Source: an uncultured Paraburkholderia sp.
GTDB lineage: Bacteria > Pseudomonadota > Gammaproteobacteria > Burkholderiales > Burkholderiaceae
DNA: 64,000 nucleotides
Assembly (NCBI GenBank): GCA_940746715.1
Contig: CALNWN010000002.1
Location: 62,001-126,000 of the forward strand
Direction of reading: 5' to 3'
A program made the translations under genes and the position numbers. This document shows positions 38,925 to 49,783 of the stretch, piece by piece. How positions within the stretch are numbered: the first letter of the stretch is position 1; every line of letters begins with the position of its first letter. The notes under the pieces were generated by a model that saw nothing but the letters and a program-made list of their open reading frames with translations, did no database searches and was not told the DNA's origin.

Positions 38925-41169
38925 TTAGGCAAACAGCTTGTCGAGCGTGATCGGCAAATCGCGCACCCGCTTGCCTGTTGCATGCCAGATCGCGTTACTC
39001 ACGGCTGCCGCGACACCGACCACGCCGATTTCACCCACGCCCTTTGCGCCGAGCGGATTGACGATATCGTCGTGCTCCTCGACGAACACCACGTCGATGT
39101 CGTGAATATCCGCGTTGACCGGCATGTGATATTCGGCGAGGTTGTGGTTCATCTGACGGCCCAGATCATGGTCGAACTGCCCTTCCTCGTGCAGCGCCAT
39201 GCTGATGCCCCACACCACGCCGCCCGCCACCTGGCTCGCCGCCGTCCTGGGATTGACGATGTGCCCCGCGGCCACCGCGCTTACTACGCGCGTCACGCGC
39301 ACGGTGCCGAGCGCCTTGTCCACGCGCGCTTCGACGAAAATTGCCGAATGCGTGCCCATCGAGTAAGCCTGCTGTTTCTCGTGCGGCTTCACCGTCGCCT
39401 GCTCCTCGAGCTGGTCGAGGCCGGCGCGCTCCAGCAGCGTGTCGATGTCGATTGCGTCCTGTGCGCCGGCCCCGCACACGAGCCGCTTTCCCATGCGGCG
39501 GATGTCTTCGTGCGCAGCGCCCGCGAAACGCGCGCCGCCATTATTGCCGCGCCAGTTCGACAAGGCGATTGGAGAGCCGCTTGCAAGCGGCATCGACCGC
39601 ACTGCCCACTGACGACACCGTCCACGATCCGCCTTCTATCGGCGCGTTCGGCAAGCGCGTATCGCCGAGTTCGAAGACGACTTCCTGAAGCGAAACGCCC
39701 AGCGCATCCGCCGCGATCTGCGTCATCGCGGTATAGGTGCCGGTGCCGATATCCGCGGTCGAGCTCGATACGGTCACGCGTCCATCGCGCGTGAGTACCG
39801 CTCGCGCCGATGCTTCGTTCTGCATTGCATCCCACGCACCCGTCGCCATGCCCCAGCCGATCAGTTCGTTGCCCTCGCGCCGGGCGCGTGGCGCGAGCGG
39901 CCGCTTCTGCCAGCCGAAGCGTTCCGCGCCTTCGCGATAGCAGTCCCGCAACGCCTTGCTCGAGAACGGCAGGTTCCTGTTCGCATCCCGCTCGGCGTAG
40001 TTGATGAGGCGCAGTTGCAGCGGGTCCATCAGCAAGGCTTCCGCCAGTTCGTCAATCGCGACTTCGAGCGGAAAGAGGCCTTGTGCGGCGCCCGGCGCGC
40101 GCATGTCGGCGGGCGTGGGCACGTCGAGCCTGACGCCCTTGTAGCCGAGCGTCACGTTCTCGCATCGATAAAGCTGGCCCGCCCAGTTCACCACCACGTC
40201 GCAGTAATCCTCGTATTGCGAGGTCTCCGACACCGCTTCGTGAATCACCGCCTGCAGGCGGCCGTCGGCGGCGCCGAGCGCCACGCGCTGGATGGACTGC
40301 GGGCGATGCGCGAACGTGAACATCTGCTGGCGCGTGAGCGTCACGCGCACCGGCCGCTTCAATTCGAGCACCGCCATGACGGCGAGCGCAAGGTGATACT
40401 GCGGCCGCAGACCCGAGCCGAACGCGCCGCCGACGAACGGCGAGACCACTTGCACCTCGTCCGTCCTTCAGGCCGAACACGATCGTCAGATACGACTTCG
40501 TATTCACGACGCCCTGAGTCTTTTCATACACGGTCAGGTGTCCCTGTTGGTCCGGCACGACCGTGCAACCATGCATTTCCATCGGATTGTGATATTCAGC
40601 CGGCGTGCTGTAGAACGCATCGACGCGCGCCGCGGCGCCCGCCAACGCGCTGTCGGCGTCGCCGCGCGGCTCGGGCGGCGGATCGAAGCCGCCTTTTTCC
40701 GTTGACGGCGGCTCGGCATGCATCAGCGCTTCGCCCATATCCGTCTGATGCGGGGCCGATTCATAGCGCACGTCGACCAGCGATGCCGCATGACGCGCGA
40801 GTTCGAGCGACTCCGCGAGCACGAGCGCCACCGGCTGGCCGCTGTACCACACACGGTCGTCCCAGAGGGGCCTCAGCGGGCTCCCGCCGGGCGCGACCTT
40901 TTTGTATGGCTTGTCCTCGCGAGGCAGCTACGGGCAATTCTGATAGGTCAGCACATGCAGCACACCAGGCAACGCGAGGGCCGCCGATGAGTCGATCGAC
41001 ACGATTCGTCCCGCCGCGATCGTGCTCGACACCACGAAGCCATACGTGAGTCCGTTGGCGGCGAAATCGGCGGCATATTGCGCCGCGCCGGTCACTTTCA
41101 GTCTGCCGTCGACACGCTTGTGCGGCACGCCGCGCGCCCGCAAAGCAGGCAATGTCTCGTGCGGTTCAT
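38925..41169 (-). pseudogene. paoC: Molybdenum-binding subunit of a periplasmic aldehyde oxidoreductase (PaoC/YagR-like), multiple lesions
   Basis: The catalytic subunit of a xanthine-oxidase-type aldehyde dehydrogenase. ATG 41169 overlaps the paoB stop (ATGA), but a base is missing within three codons; the true frame reads VDGRLKVTGAAQYAADFAAN. TAG 40928-40930 splits LTYQNCP from LPREDKPYKKVAPGGSPLRP. Frameshifts near 40462 and 39543 separate NPMEMHGCTVV, then VVSPFVGGAFGSGLRPQYHL, IGWGMATGAWDAMQ and TADIGTGTYTAMTQIAADAL, and finally VAGGVVWGISMALHEEGQFD and LGAKGVGEIGVVGVAAAVSN. The last contains the catalytic Glu region (GVGE). About 740 residues originally, the normal length. Wholly inactivated along with its partners. 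Confidence 0.87.
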
Positions 41170-42176
41170 CGCGCCGGCTCCTCCAGTGAACGTTGCGCTG
41201 CCATGGCGAAGGCACGCTCGATGGCGCGCGCGGTCAATAATTCGATCTTGAACGCGTTGCCGCGGCGGCCACGCGCTTCGCGCAGCACGTCAGTGGCGAA
41301 ATCACGTACCGTGTCGACGGTGAGCGGCTTGCCCCGCAGCGACACTTCAGCGTCGGCGTTGCGCCAAGGCTTGTGCGCCATGCCGCCTAGCGCGCAATGC
41401 ACATCGACAATCATGTCGCCGTCGAGTTCGAGCGCAAGCGCGACCGATACGAGTGCGAACGCATACGACGCCCTGTCGCGCACTTTCACGTAAGCGTGAT
41501 GTTCCGCGAAGTCCCGCTTCGGCAATTCGACCGCGGTAATCAGCTCGTCTTCGCGCATGTTCGTGTCGAGATGCGGCGTGTCGTCCGGCAAGCGGTGAAA
41601 TTCGGCGAACGGCAGCACGCGCGAGCCGTCAGGACCGCACAGATGAATGAACCGTTGTATCGAGCGCGGCTAACGCGACGCACATGTCGGACGGATGCAC
41701 GGCGATGCAGTGTTCGCTTGCGCCGAGAATCGCGTGCATGCGATTCTCGCCTTCCATCGCCGGACAGCCGGTGCCGGGCTCGCGCTTGTTGCAGCGCGAG
41801 CCCGGCATCGTAGAAATAGAGGCAGCGCGTGCATTGTAGCAGATTGCCGCCGGTGCGTCGCCACATTGCGAATCTGCGGCGACGCACCGGCGAGGATCGC
41901 TTTCGCCAGCAACGGGTAACGCGCGCTGATGGTGGCATCGTAGGCGGCGCTGTTCGTCACGAGCGCGCCGATTTTCAGGCCGCCTGTCGCCGTCGGCTCG
42001 ATCTGCCTGAGCGGCAGACGGTTGATGTCGATCACAAGCTGCGGATGCGCAACGTTTTCGCGCCACAGGTCCACCAGATTCGTGCCGCCCGCGATAAACG
42101 CGGCCGCACCATTCGAGCGATGCTGCTGGACGGCCTGCGACACATCGCTCGCGCGCGCATAGGAGAAGCGGTTCAT
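41166..42176 (-). pseudogene. paoB: FAD-binding subunit of the aldehyde oxidoreductase (PaoB/YagS-like), three frameshifts
   Basis: The electron-transfer FAD subunit between the Fe-S and Mo subunits. ATG 42176 overlaps the paoA stop (ATGA). The FAD-binding [20 protein letters not shown] is in the first frame. Near 41875 the frame changes before [18 protein letters not shown]. Near 41812 it changes again before [20 protein letters not shown], and near 41645 before DGSRVLPFAEFHRLPDDTPH. The last frame runs to TGA 41166 with AYVKVRDRASYAFALVSVAL and VHCALGGMAHKPWRNADAEV. The Cys-rich segment resembles the extra [4Fe-4S] site of PaoB. Clear pseudogene. Confidence 0.87.
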
Positions 42177-42706
42177 GGCAGCGCCTTTGCGTCCGCCATG
42201 CCGGCCGCATCGAGGATTGCAGCGACGATGCTGGCATACGCGCCGCAGCGGCACAGGTTGCCGCTCATCAGCTCGCGCACGTCGTCGGCGGTTTTCGCGC
42301 GGCCTTCTTGCAGCATGGCGACCGCGGAGCAGATCTGCCCCGGCGTGCAGTGGCCGCACTGAAACGCGTCGTGATCGATGAAAGCCTGTTGAACGGGATG
42401 CAACTGCTCGCCGTCCGCGAGTCCTTCGATTGTCGTGATCGACGCGCCGTCGTGGACGGCCGCGAGCGCGAGGCAGGTGTTGATCCGCTCACCGTTCACG
42501 ATCGCCGTGCATGCGCCACATTGCCCGTGATCGCAGCCCTTCTTGGTGCCGGTCAAATGGCAGTGTTCGCGCAGCAGATCGAGCAGCGAGGTCTAGGCTT
42601 CCACTTCGAAGCTGTGCCTCTTGCCGTTGATGTCGAAGCTCACCGGCAGGCGCTGAACGTCGCCCGGCACGACGTCGAGCGGCCTTTGCACAGTGGGAGT
42701 GTTCAT
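42173..42706 (-). pseudogene. paoA: [2Fe-2S] subunit of the aldehyde oxidoreductase (PaoA/YagT-like) with an internal TAG
   Basis: ATG 42706 follows CAGGAG and starts MNTPTVQRPLDVVPGDVQRL. TAG 42593-42595 falls between FEVEA and TSLLDLLREHCHLTG; a G:C to A:T change at a Gln or Trp codon would explain it. The downstream part has both 2Fe-2S motifs: KGCDHGQCGACTAIVNGERI, and CGHCTPGQICSAV with LCRCGAY. No long Tat signal, as in E. coli PaoA, is visible before the domain; export is therefore uncertain. First gene of the paoABC operon, with ATGA overlaps throughout. A restart downstream of the TAG could still make most of the Fe-S protein, but both partners are broken. Confidence 0.85.
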
Positions 42707-42877
42707 GAGGATTTCTCCTGACGATGGGTCACGCACAGGAAGCGCAACCAAAGAACTATCCACGCGCAATCTCTGTGCCCGGCAGGATGGGGAAATGCGG
42801 ATGCTCGGAATGTTCCCGCCAGCGCGGCCTGCCCGGTCAGGCAGACAGCGCAACATGGAATGTTTTAGTCAAGATAC

Positions 42878-43744
42878 CTAAATAATTGGCGAGCCGCCCG
42901 TGACGGCAATCGTAGCGCCCGAGATGTAACTCGCTTCATCGGATGCCAGCATGACGTAAGCCGGCGCGAGTTCGGCAGGCTGCCCCGGCCGCTTCATCGG
43001 CACTTGCTGGCCGAATTTTTCGACTTTCTCGGGCGGCATCGTCGACGGAATCAACGGTGTCCAGATCGGGCCGGGCGCCACGCAATTCACGCGTATGCCC
43101 TTCTCGGCAAGCAGTTGCGCGAGGCCGCCGGTGAAATTCTGGATTGCGCCCTTGGTCGTCGCATAGGCGAGCAAGCCGGGGTTCGGATGATCGGCGTTGA
43201 TCGACGTCGTGTTGACAATCGCCCCGCCCGGCTTCATGTGCTTGACCGCGGCGCGCGTGATTCTGAACATCGCGCCGATGTTGGTATCGAAGGTCTTGTC
43301 CCACTCGTCGTCGGTGATCGCATCGAGCGACGGGTAGGTCATCTGGTACGCAGCATTGTTGACCACCACGTCGAGCCGGCCGAACGCCTCCACCGCCTTG
43401 TCCACGATCGCCTTGCAATGCGCGCGGTCCGTGATGTCGCCTGGCACCAGCACCGCCTTACGCCCTGCCTCTTCGACCCAGCGCGCGGTTTCGCGCGCAT
43501 CGTCGTGCTCGTTCAGATAAGCGATGAGCACGTCCGCGCCTTCGCGTGCAAACGCAATGGCCACTGCGCGGCCAATGCCGCTGTCGCCGCCCGTGATGAT
43601 GGCCGCCTTGCCGGCAAGGCGGCCCGAGCCCTTATACGACTTCTCGCCGTGATCGGGCTGAGGTTGCATCTGCGCGGTGCGTCCAGGCGTCTGGTCCTGC
43701 TGCTGTCCTTCGAACGGCGGCGTGGGACGTTGGGTGTCGCTCAT
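42878..43744 (-). CDS. SDR-family oxidoreductase (YghA-like)
   Basis: A short-chain dehydrogenase of 289 residues with a polar N-terminal extension (TPPFEGQQQDQTPGRTAQMQ) typical of the YghA-like group. Cofactor motif AAIITGGDSGIGRAVAIAFA, NNAAYQMTYPS, catalytic Ser in NTTSINADHPNPG, and Tyr/Lys in LAYATTKGAIQNF. The end YISGATIAVTGGSPII is normal. It probably uses NAD(P)H to reduce a carbonyl substrate that is not known. ATG 43744 is the likely start; an upstream extension exists but is Arg/Cys-rich. Intact. Confidence 0.88.
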   Translation of the reverse strand: MSDTQRPTPPFEGQQQDQTPGRTAQMQPQPDHGEKSYKGSGRLAGKAAIITGGDSGIGRAVAIAFAREGADVLIAYLNEHDDARETARWVEEAGRKAVLVPGDITDRAHCKAIVDKAVEAFGRLDVVVNNAAYQMTYPSLDAITDDEWDKTFDTNIGAMFRITRAAVKHMKPGGAIVNTTSINADHPNPGLLAYATTKGAIQNFTGGLAQLLAEKGIRVNCVAPGPIWTPLIPSTMPPEKVEKFGQQVPMKRPGQPAELAPAYVMLASDEASYISGATIAVTGGSPII

Positions 43745-44018
43745 TACGGTCCTCCAGAATGCTGATGAACATATGCGGCGTGCGAAACGCACGGCGTCGC
43801 AACAGCTTTAGCAACCGGCGGGCCCGCACACCGGCGGTATGGAGGGGGATCCGCGCCGCGGCGGTATGTATCGGGAAGAAAGCGCAAGACGACGGGCGAC
43901 GGCAACCAGGTTGGCACCTAAATTGTGCAACCAAGACGACAACTGAGTCGGCAACTGAGTTGGGCAACCCGACATCTGCGCGCGGCGAACCGCAGTTTTT
44001 TCAAACCTCGCGCAGGCT

Positions 44019-44477
44019 TTACGGCGGTCCCACCGCATGCAATGCCGCCGCCGATTCCAGCACGCGCAGCAGGCGCTCGGGCGTCAACGGCTTCGCGCAA
44101 TGCGCGTCGAAACCGACGGCACGCGCGCGTGCGCGGTCGTCGCGCGAAGCAAACGCGGTACATGCGACCAGCAGCATATGGGCCGTCGACGGATGCGCGC
44201 GCAAACGGCGCGCAAGCTCGAAGCCGTCGAGTCCCGGCATCTTGATGTCGAGCACCACGGCGAACGGTTGCCACTCCGACGCCATATCGCACACCGCGTG
44301 CGGGTCTTCGAGCGCGCGACATTCGAATCCGTCCGCGTTCAACAGCATCTGCAGCGCGTCCGCTGCCTCGCGATAGTCGTCCACCACCAGCACGCGACGG
44401 TGTGAAGCCATCGCATACTGTATTGGCCGCCATACGACCACGTCTTCACTGTCGTCGAGCTGGTTATCGAACGTCAC
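44019..44477 (-). CDS. Single-domain response regulator
   Basis: About 152 residues. GTG 44477 is chosen because AAGGAG lies six bases upstream; this gives VTFDNQLDDSEDVVVWRPIQ before the receiver domain. Acidic pocket RRVLVVDDYREAADAL, phosphoacceptor AVVLDIKMPGLDGFELARRL, Thr switch VACTAFAS, Lys HCAKPLTPERLLRVL. No output domain, so a CheY-like or phosphorelay role is likely; no kinase is adjacent. Intact. Confidence 0.85.
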   Translation of the reverse strand: MTFDNQLDDSEDVVVWRPIQYAMASHRRVLVVDDYREAADALQMLLNADGFECRALEDPHAVCDMASEWQPFAVVLDIKMPGLDGFELARRLRAHPSTAHMLLVACTAFASRDDRARARAVGFDAHCAKPLTPERLLRVLESAAALHAVGPP

Positions 44478-44608
44478 CGTCTTCTCCTTGAATCTTGCGT
44501 ATGCTGCTTCGCAGCACGCGGCGCAGGGTCGCAAGATTCGCTCCCGCGCCGCACCGCCCTATTGATTACATGCTTTCTGACTACATGCTTTATGAATGAC
44601 TGCGACGT

Positions 44609-46305
44609 CTAGGCCGCACGATCGTCGATAAAGCCTTTCAGCATCGCGAGCGTATCGGCGTCGTCGATATGCTTGTCCGTGCGCCAGCGCAGCATGCGCG
44701 GGAAGCGCACCGCCACGCCGGACTTGTGACGCGTGCTCGCCTGAATGCCTTCAAAGCCGATTTCGAAGACGAGTGTCGGCGTGACGCTGCGCACCGGTCC
44801 GAATTTCTCGATCGTAGTCTTGCGCACGATGGCGTCAACCTGGCGCATTTCCTCATCGGTAAGACCCGAATACGCCTTCGCGAAAGGGACGAGCGTGCGC
44901 ACGCCGTTCGCTTCGTCCCACACTGCGAACGTGAAATTCGTGTACAGGCTCGCGCGGCGCCCATGTCCGCGCTGCGCGTAAACCAGTACGGCATCGACCG
45001 CATAAGGATCGATCTTCCATTTTCCACCACGTGCCCGAAGCCTTCGTGCGGCCCACGCCGTATAGGCGACTCGCGCTCCTTGAGCATCAGGCCTTCTACG
45101 CCGCGCGCGAGGCTCTCTTCGCGCAGCGCCGCCAGTGCCTGCCAATCGGTTCCGCAGACTAGCGGCGACACACGCAGCAGATCGCACGCGAGCGAATCGC
45201 CGAGCGATGCAGCAAGCGTGTCCAGACGTGCGCGCCGGTCCGCAAGCGGCGTCATGCGCAGATCTTCGCCGTGGGCTTCCAGCAGGTCGTACGCGAGCAA
45301 TGCGGCGGGCGAATCAGCGAGAATTTTTCTGGTCAGCGTCTTGCGTGCGATGCGCGGTTGCAGACGTGCGAACGGCAGCGGCATAGCACCACCCGGCTCC
45401 CACGCGAGTATCTCACCATCAATGACGAAGCCGTCCGGCAACGCCTCGCCAAGTGCAACGACTTCGGGAAAACGATCAGTGATGAGATCCTCGCCGCGCG
45501 ACCATAACCACACGCGTCCCGCGCGCTTGACGAGTTGCGCGCGTATGCCGTCCCACTTCCATTCGATCAGCCAGCGCGACGGATCGCCGAGCGTCTGCGG
45601 ATCCGCCTGCAGCGGATGCGCGAGAAAGAACGGATACGGCAGCCCGAGATCGCTGTCGTGACACTCGCTTGCAGGCTGTGCGTCCGTGTCGTCCCGCGCC
45701 GCTGCGTCGGACACCTCAGGCGCGATGAGCCGCAGATAGCGCGCGGCGTCCGGCTTCTGCCGCGAATCGGTCCATCCGACCATGCGTTGCGCAATCCGCT
45801 TATGGTCGACACCGGCCACCTCGGCAAGCGCTCGCACCACCAGTTGCCGCGCAACGCCGACGCGAAAACCGCCGCCTATCAGCTTCGTGAGCAGAAAACA
45901 GCCGCTCCAGTCGAGTTCGTCCCAATAGCTGAAGAGCCGCGGACGCAATTCTTCGGGCGCGAGCCCGCGCAACGTGAGCACACGCTGCTCGATCCATTGC
46001 GTGAGTCCCAGTTCGGAAGTGTGCTGCGCGGGCGGCAGAATATGGGCGATGGTCTCCGCCAGATCGCCGACCGCGTGATACGACTCCTCGAAAAGCCATG
46101 CGGGCAGGCCCGCGCGTTCGCGCGCGAGCTCGGTGAGCAGACGCGTGGGCACCGACTGCCGCGGCTTGCCGCCAGCGAGGAAATAGGATGCCCATGCAGC
46201 ATCTTTTGGATCGGCTACCGAAAAATAGCTGGTCAGCGCTTCGAGCTTGTCATGCGTGGAGGTGGTCGCGTCGAGCGCGGTGTAGAGAGCAGCGAAGCGC
46301 TTCAT
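44609..46305 (-). pseudogene. ATP-dependent DNA ligase of the exonuclease-linked type, two frameshifts
   Basis: Seals nicks using ATP. ATG 46305 overlaps the stop of the exonuclease gene (ATGA). The N-terminal domain (RFAALYTALDATTSTHDKLE) is followed by the nucleotidyltransferase core with the adenylation motif IEWKWDGIRAQLVKR, the Asp-Gly-Glu motif FVIDGEILAWE, and GVEGLMLKERESP. Frameshifts near 45062 and 45025 place GRTKASGTWWK and KIDPYAVDAVLVYAQRGHGR in different frames. The OB-fold (LYTNFTFAVWDEANGVRTLV; TPTLVFEIGFEGIQASTRHK) continues to TAG 44609. The break removes the final nucleotidyltransferase motif and OB domain. The tight link to the exonuclease gene marks the known 'ligase-associated' DNA repair module. 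Confidence 0.85.
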
Positions 46306-47453
46306 GAACGGCTCGCGGTGTCGTCGAGCGCACGGGCGCCGGGTTCAATGCTCGCTTCGACGGCGGTTTGTTGGACAGCACTTTCGACAATGGTTTCGAC
46401 GCCGCCGAGCGCATCGGCTTCGACCGCATCGTCGCCGTATTGCGTTGGGAATGCGCCGGCCTCGAGCCCTTGCTCACGCAGCCATCGCACCATCGGCTCG
46501 ACAGAGCCATGCGTGACGATCACACGTTCTGCGCCGGTTGCCTGAATCGCCGTTTGCAGCGCGGGCCAGTCGGCATGATCGGAGAGGACGAAGCCCCGGT
46601 CGACGCCGCGTCTGCGGCGCGCGCCGCGCAAGCGCATCCAGCCCAACGCAAACGCGTCGCTATAGTCGCCAAAGTGTCGGAGCCACGCGCTGCCTTGCGC
46701 CGACGGCGGCGCCACGATCAACGCCTCTCTGAATACGCCCTTTTCTTTCGGCGGGATTTCGCTGACGAGCCGCACCGGCGGCAACCGCACGCCGGCCTCG
46801 CGATACGCGCGATTGAGCGGCTCCACTGCGCCATGGCAAAAGATCGGCCCGATGCCCGCGTCCACGCTCGCGAGCACGCGCTGCGCCTTGCCGAACGAAT
46901 AGCAGAACAGAAGCGAGCCCTTCGGAGGCGTTATGACGCCACCATGAATCGACGCCGTCAAACACGGCTTGCGGCGGATCCCATCGGTAGATCGGCAGGC
47001 CGAACGTGGATTCGGTGATGAATGTGTCGCAGCGCACGGGCTCGAATGCATCGCAGGTCGGATCGGGGTCGAGCTTGTAATCGCCGGATGCGACCCACAC
47101 GCCGCGCCGATGCTCGATGCGCAATTGTGAGAAACCGAGCACATGTCCCGCCGGATGCAGCGAAACGGTCACGCCGTTGATGTCGAGCCGCTCGCCATAC
47201 GCGAGCGTTTGCAGCGAAATGTCAGGCAGGCGGGACAACAGCACATTCGCCCCGCGCGCGACGCGAGGTAATGCCGGTGCCCGAAGCGCGCGTGATCGAA
47301 ATGCGCGTGCGTGATCACGGCGCGCTCGACGGGCTGCTAGGGATCGATATAAAAATCGCCCGGCGGACAATACAAGCCCTCGGGCCGTGCAATGACGAGA
47401 TCCCCGGGGCCGGCATTTTCCGCTGCGATGTTCGAAGTGGGTTCGGATGCCAT
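46302..47453 (-). pseudogene. Ligase-associated DNA exonuclease (metallo-beta-lactamase fold), TAG and two frameshifts
   Basis: ATG 47453 begins MASEPTSNIAAENAGPGDLV. TAG 47337-47339 interrupts YCPPGDFYIDP from QPVERAVITHAHFDHARFGH; a TGG to TAG change would fit the usual Trp there. The metal motif HAHFDH survives. A frameshift near 47249 precedes ANVLLSRLPDISLQTLAYGE and VSLHPAGHVLGFSQLRIEH. Another near 46912 precedes YSFGKAQRVLASVDAGIGPI. The end is VLSDHADWPALQTAIQATGA and RVIVTHGSVEPMVRWLREQG. The TGA overlaps the ligase ATG. Such proteins are predicted nucleases that prepare ends for the linked ligase. Confidence 0.82.
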
Positions 47454-47596
47454 GTCGGAGAGATAAAGCAAAGCCTATTCCCGGCGCCTTTTTTCGGCTG
47501 CAGGCACACATGGCGGCTTTCTTGCTTACCGTTGCGTTCAGGCGCATCCGTATGCGCCGCCGTCGGCGGCCCGAGATGCGCGCGTGGCGAGGGCCC

Positions 47597-48500
47597 ATGC
47601 ATTTCATCATCGATCGGCGCACGCTTTACGTCGCACAACATCCGGGCAGGTTCACGCTCGAAACGCTGAAGGCTTTTCGAGCCAACCAGGGCCTGCTGCT
47701 CGCGGGCGCAGTCGCGTATTACGCGCTGCTTTCCATCGTCCCGCTGATGATACTCATCGTCATCGCGCTGTCGCGCATCGTGCCGCAGCACATGCTGCTG
47801 CCCGCGTTCGGGCACCTGTTGCAATGGCTCGTGCCGGGCCAGTCGCGCGCGCTCGTGCATGAGCTTGCCAATTTTTTCGCTCATCGCGCGGTGATCGGCT
47901 GGGTGCTGTTCGTCACCATGCTGTTTTTCAGTTGCTCGCCTTCACCGTGCTGGAAAACGCGATGTCGTTGATCTTCGTGCATCGGGTCGTGATACGGCGG
48001 CGCCATTTTCTATTGTCCGCGCTGCTGCCTTATTGCTACATCCTGTTCCTCGGCGTCGGCGCGCTGATCGTGACCGTCGTGTCGACCGGGCTCGAAGCCG
48101 TGGGTGCGGAAGGCTTTGACCTGTTGTTCGGCATGTATGTTTCACTGCAAGGCCCTTCGCGCGTACTGCTGTATCTGCTCGGCCTCGCCGGCGAGGTCTT
48201 CGTATTGACGTCGATCTATAGGTGATGCCGGTCGGGCGGCCATCGCTGAAACATGCGCTGCTTGGCGGCATTGTCGCGGCCGTGTTGTGGGAAATCACCC
48301 GGCACGTGCTGGTGTGGTACTTCGCGACGCTGTCACAGGTCAGCGTGGTTTACGGCTCGCTCACCATGGCCATTGTCATTCTGTTCAGTCTTGAATGGCT
48401 TGCCACGTTGCTGCTGTTCGGCGCGCAGGTACTCGCGCAGTACGAGCGCTTCGGCCTCGAACCAGAAGGTGCGCCGAAGGAGCCGATCAAGACGGGCTGA
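47597..48500 (+). pseudogene. YihY/BrkB-family inner-membrane protein, two frameshifts
   Basis: Five or six membrane segments: LLLAGAVAYYALLSIVPLMI, VIGWVLFVTMLFFS, CYILFLGVGALIVTVVSTGL, LLYLLGLAGEVFVLTSIY and VYGSLTMAIVILFSLEWLAT. One base is missing near 47930 (before LAFTVLENAMSLIFVHRVVI) and another near 48218. There TSIY is followed by a stop, while VMPVGRPSLKHALLGGIVAA continues in the next frame to TGA 48498-48500. ATG 47597 (MHFIIDRRTLYVAQHPGRF) is preferred for its GAGGG and family fit; in-frame ATGs at 47510, 47552 and 47576 are alternatives. Function in the family is unsettled. Divergent from the exonuclease gene. Confidence 0.8.
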
Positions 48501-48652
48501 AAGCGACCGGGCAGCGCCGGGACGCGGCACGCTCAAAGGCTCAGGTAACATGGCACGCATCGCCGACTTGCTTGCGGCAAGCCTACAGGACCCGACAATG
48601 AGCGTCGCTCAGCGCAATCACATGAACTGCAGCCCGAACAAGAGCGCGACCC

Positions 48653-49783
48653 ATGCTCGATGAAGCGCTGATCGCAGGGCGCCTCGCCGCACACGGCATC
48701 GTCCCCGATGCGAAGCAACGCGATGCGATTGCGGCGCTCGCCGCGTTGCTCGGCCCGGCAACCGGCGCGATTCAATCACGGTATCAAGGTGTCTATTGCC
48801 ACGGACTGCCCGGACGCGGCAAAAGCCTTGTCGTCGATACGGTGTTCGAACTGGCGGACTGCTGCAAGCGGCGTCTGCATTTTCACGAGTTTCTGCGCGA
48901 GATGAACCAGCGCCTCGTGAGCGAACCACGTGGCGACGACCGGCTTGGTTCGGTGTCGAGGCAATGACTCGACGGCATCGAACTCCTGTGCTTTGACGAA
49001 TTCCACGTGCACGATATCGCCGACGCGTTCCTCATGGGCCGCTTTCTCGACACGGCGATCAGGCTCGGCACGCGCATCATGCTGACGTCGAACTATGCGC
49101 CCGATGGTCTGCTCTCCGACCCGAAGTTTCACGAGCGTTTCGTTCCGACCATCGAGCAGATCAAGCGACACTTTCGCGTCATTCATTTCGACGGCGCACG
49201 CGACTACCGTTTCGGCGGCGAAGCGCACCCGTCGCCGCGTTTCTTTTCCCCGCTCGATGCGGCGACTACCCGCGCGCTCCAGGACCTTTTCCTGCGCTAT
49301 GAAAGCAGCGGCGCACCGCAAGCGACCAAAGTAAACGCCGCGGGCCGGCCGCTCACGGCGCACGGAGTAGGCGCGGCGCTGCTGTGGGCGGACTTTGAAA
49401 CACTGTGCGTAGAAAGCCGCTCGCATCTCGACTACCTGGATCTAGCCGAGCGCTGGCAAGGAATCATTGTCGATCATGTGCACACAGAATTGCTGAGGAA
49501 ACCGCAGACGCTGCAGCGGCTCGTGTGGCTCGTCGACATTCTTTACGATCGTAAGCGTGCGCTGTTCGTCGCGTCGGACCAGCCGATTCATGCCGCGTTG
49601 CGCGGCCTCGAAGGCGCACATGATCTTTCGAGAACGCTGAGCCGGCTCGCTGAAATGCAATCGCGCGCGTATCGCAACACGTTGGACGACGCGATAGACC
49701 GGCCAACGCCGACAGAGCGCAAGCCACAGCGCCGCGCCACGCTTCTCCCACCTCGTTGGCATCACCCGGACGCAGCACCGTGA
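48653..49783 (+). pseudogene. zapE: ZapE/AFG1-like ATPase with an internal TGA and a replaced C-terminus
   Basis: AFG1-type AAA ATPase; ZapE is implicated in division-ring dynamics. ATG 48653 gives MLDEALIAGRLAAHGIVPDA. Walker A is YCHGLPGRGKSLVVD and Walker B LLCFDEFHVHDIADAFLMGR. TGA 48965-48967 splits SVSRQ from LDGIELL; TGG to TGA explains it, since a Trp is usual there. Later blocks: ITSN-like [49 protein letters not shown] and [16 protein letters not shown]. After that, from about 49725, the frame is antisense to the transketolase gene and stops at 49783. I infer a deletion that fused the 3' ends of two convergent genes. Confidence 0.82.
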
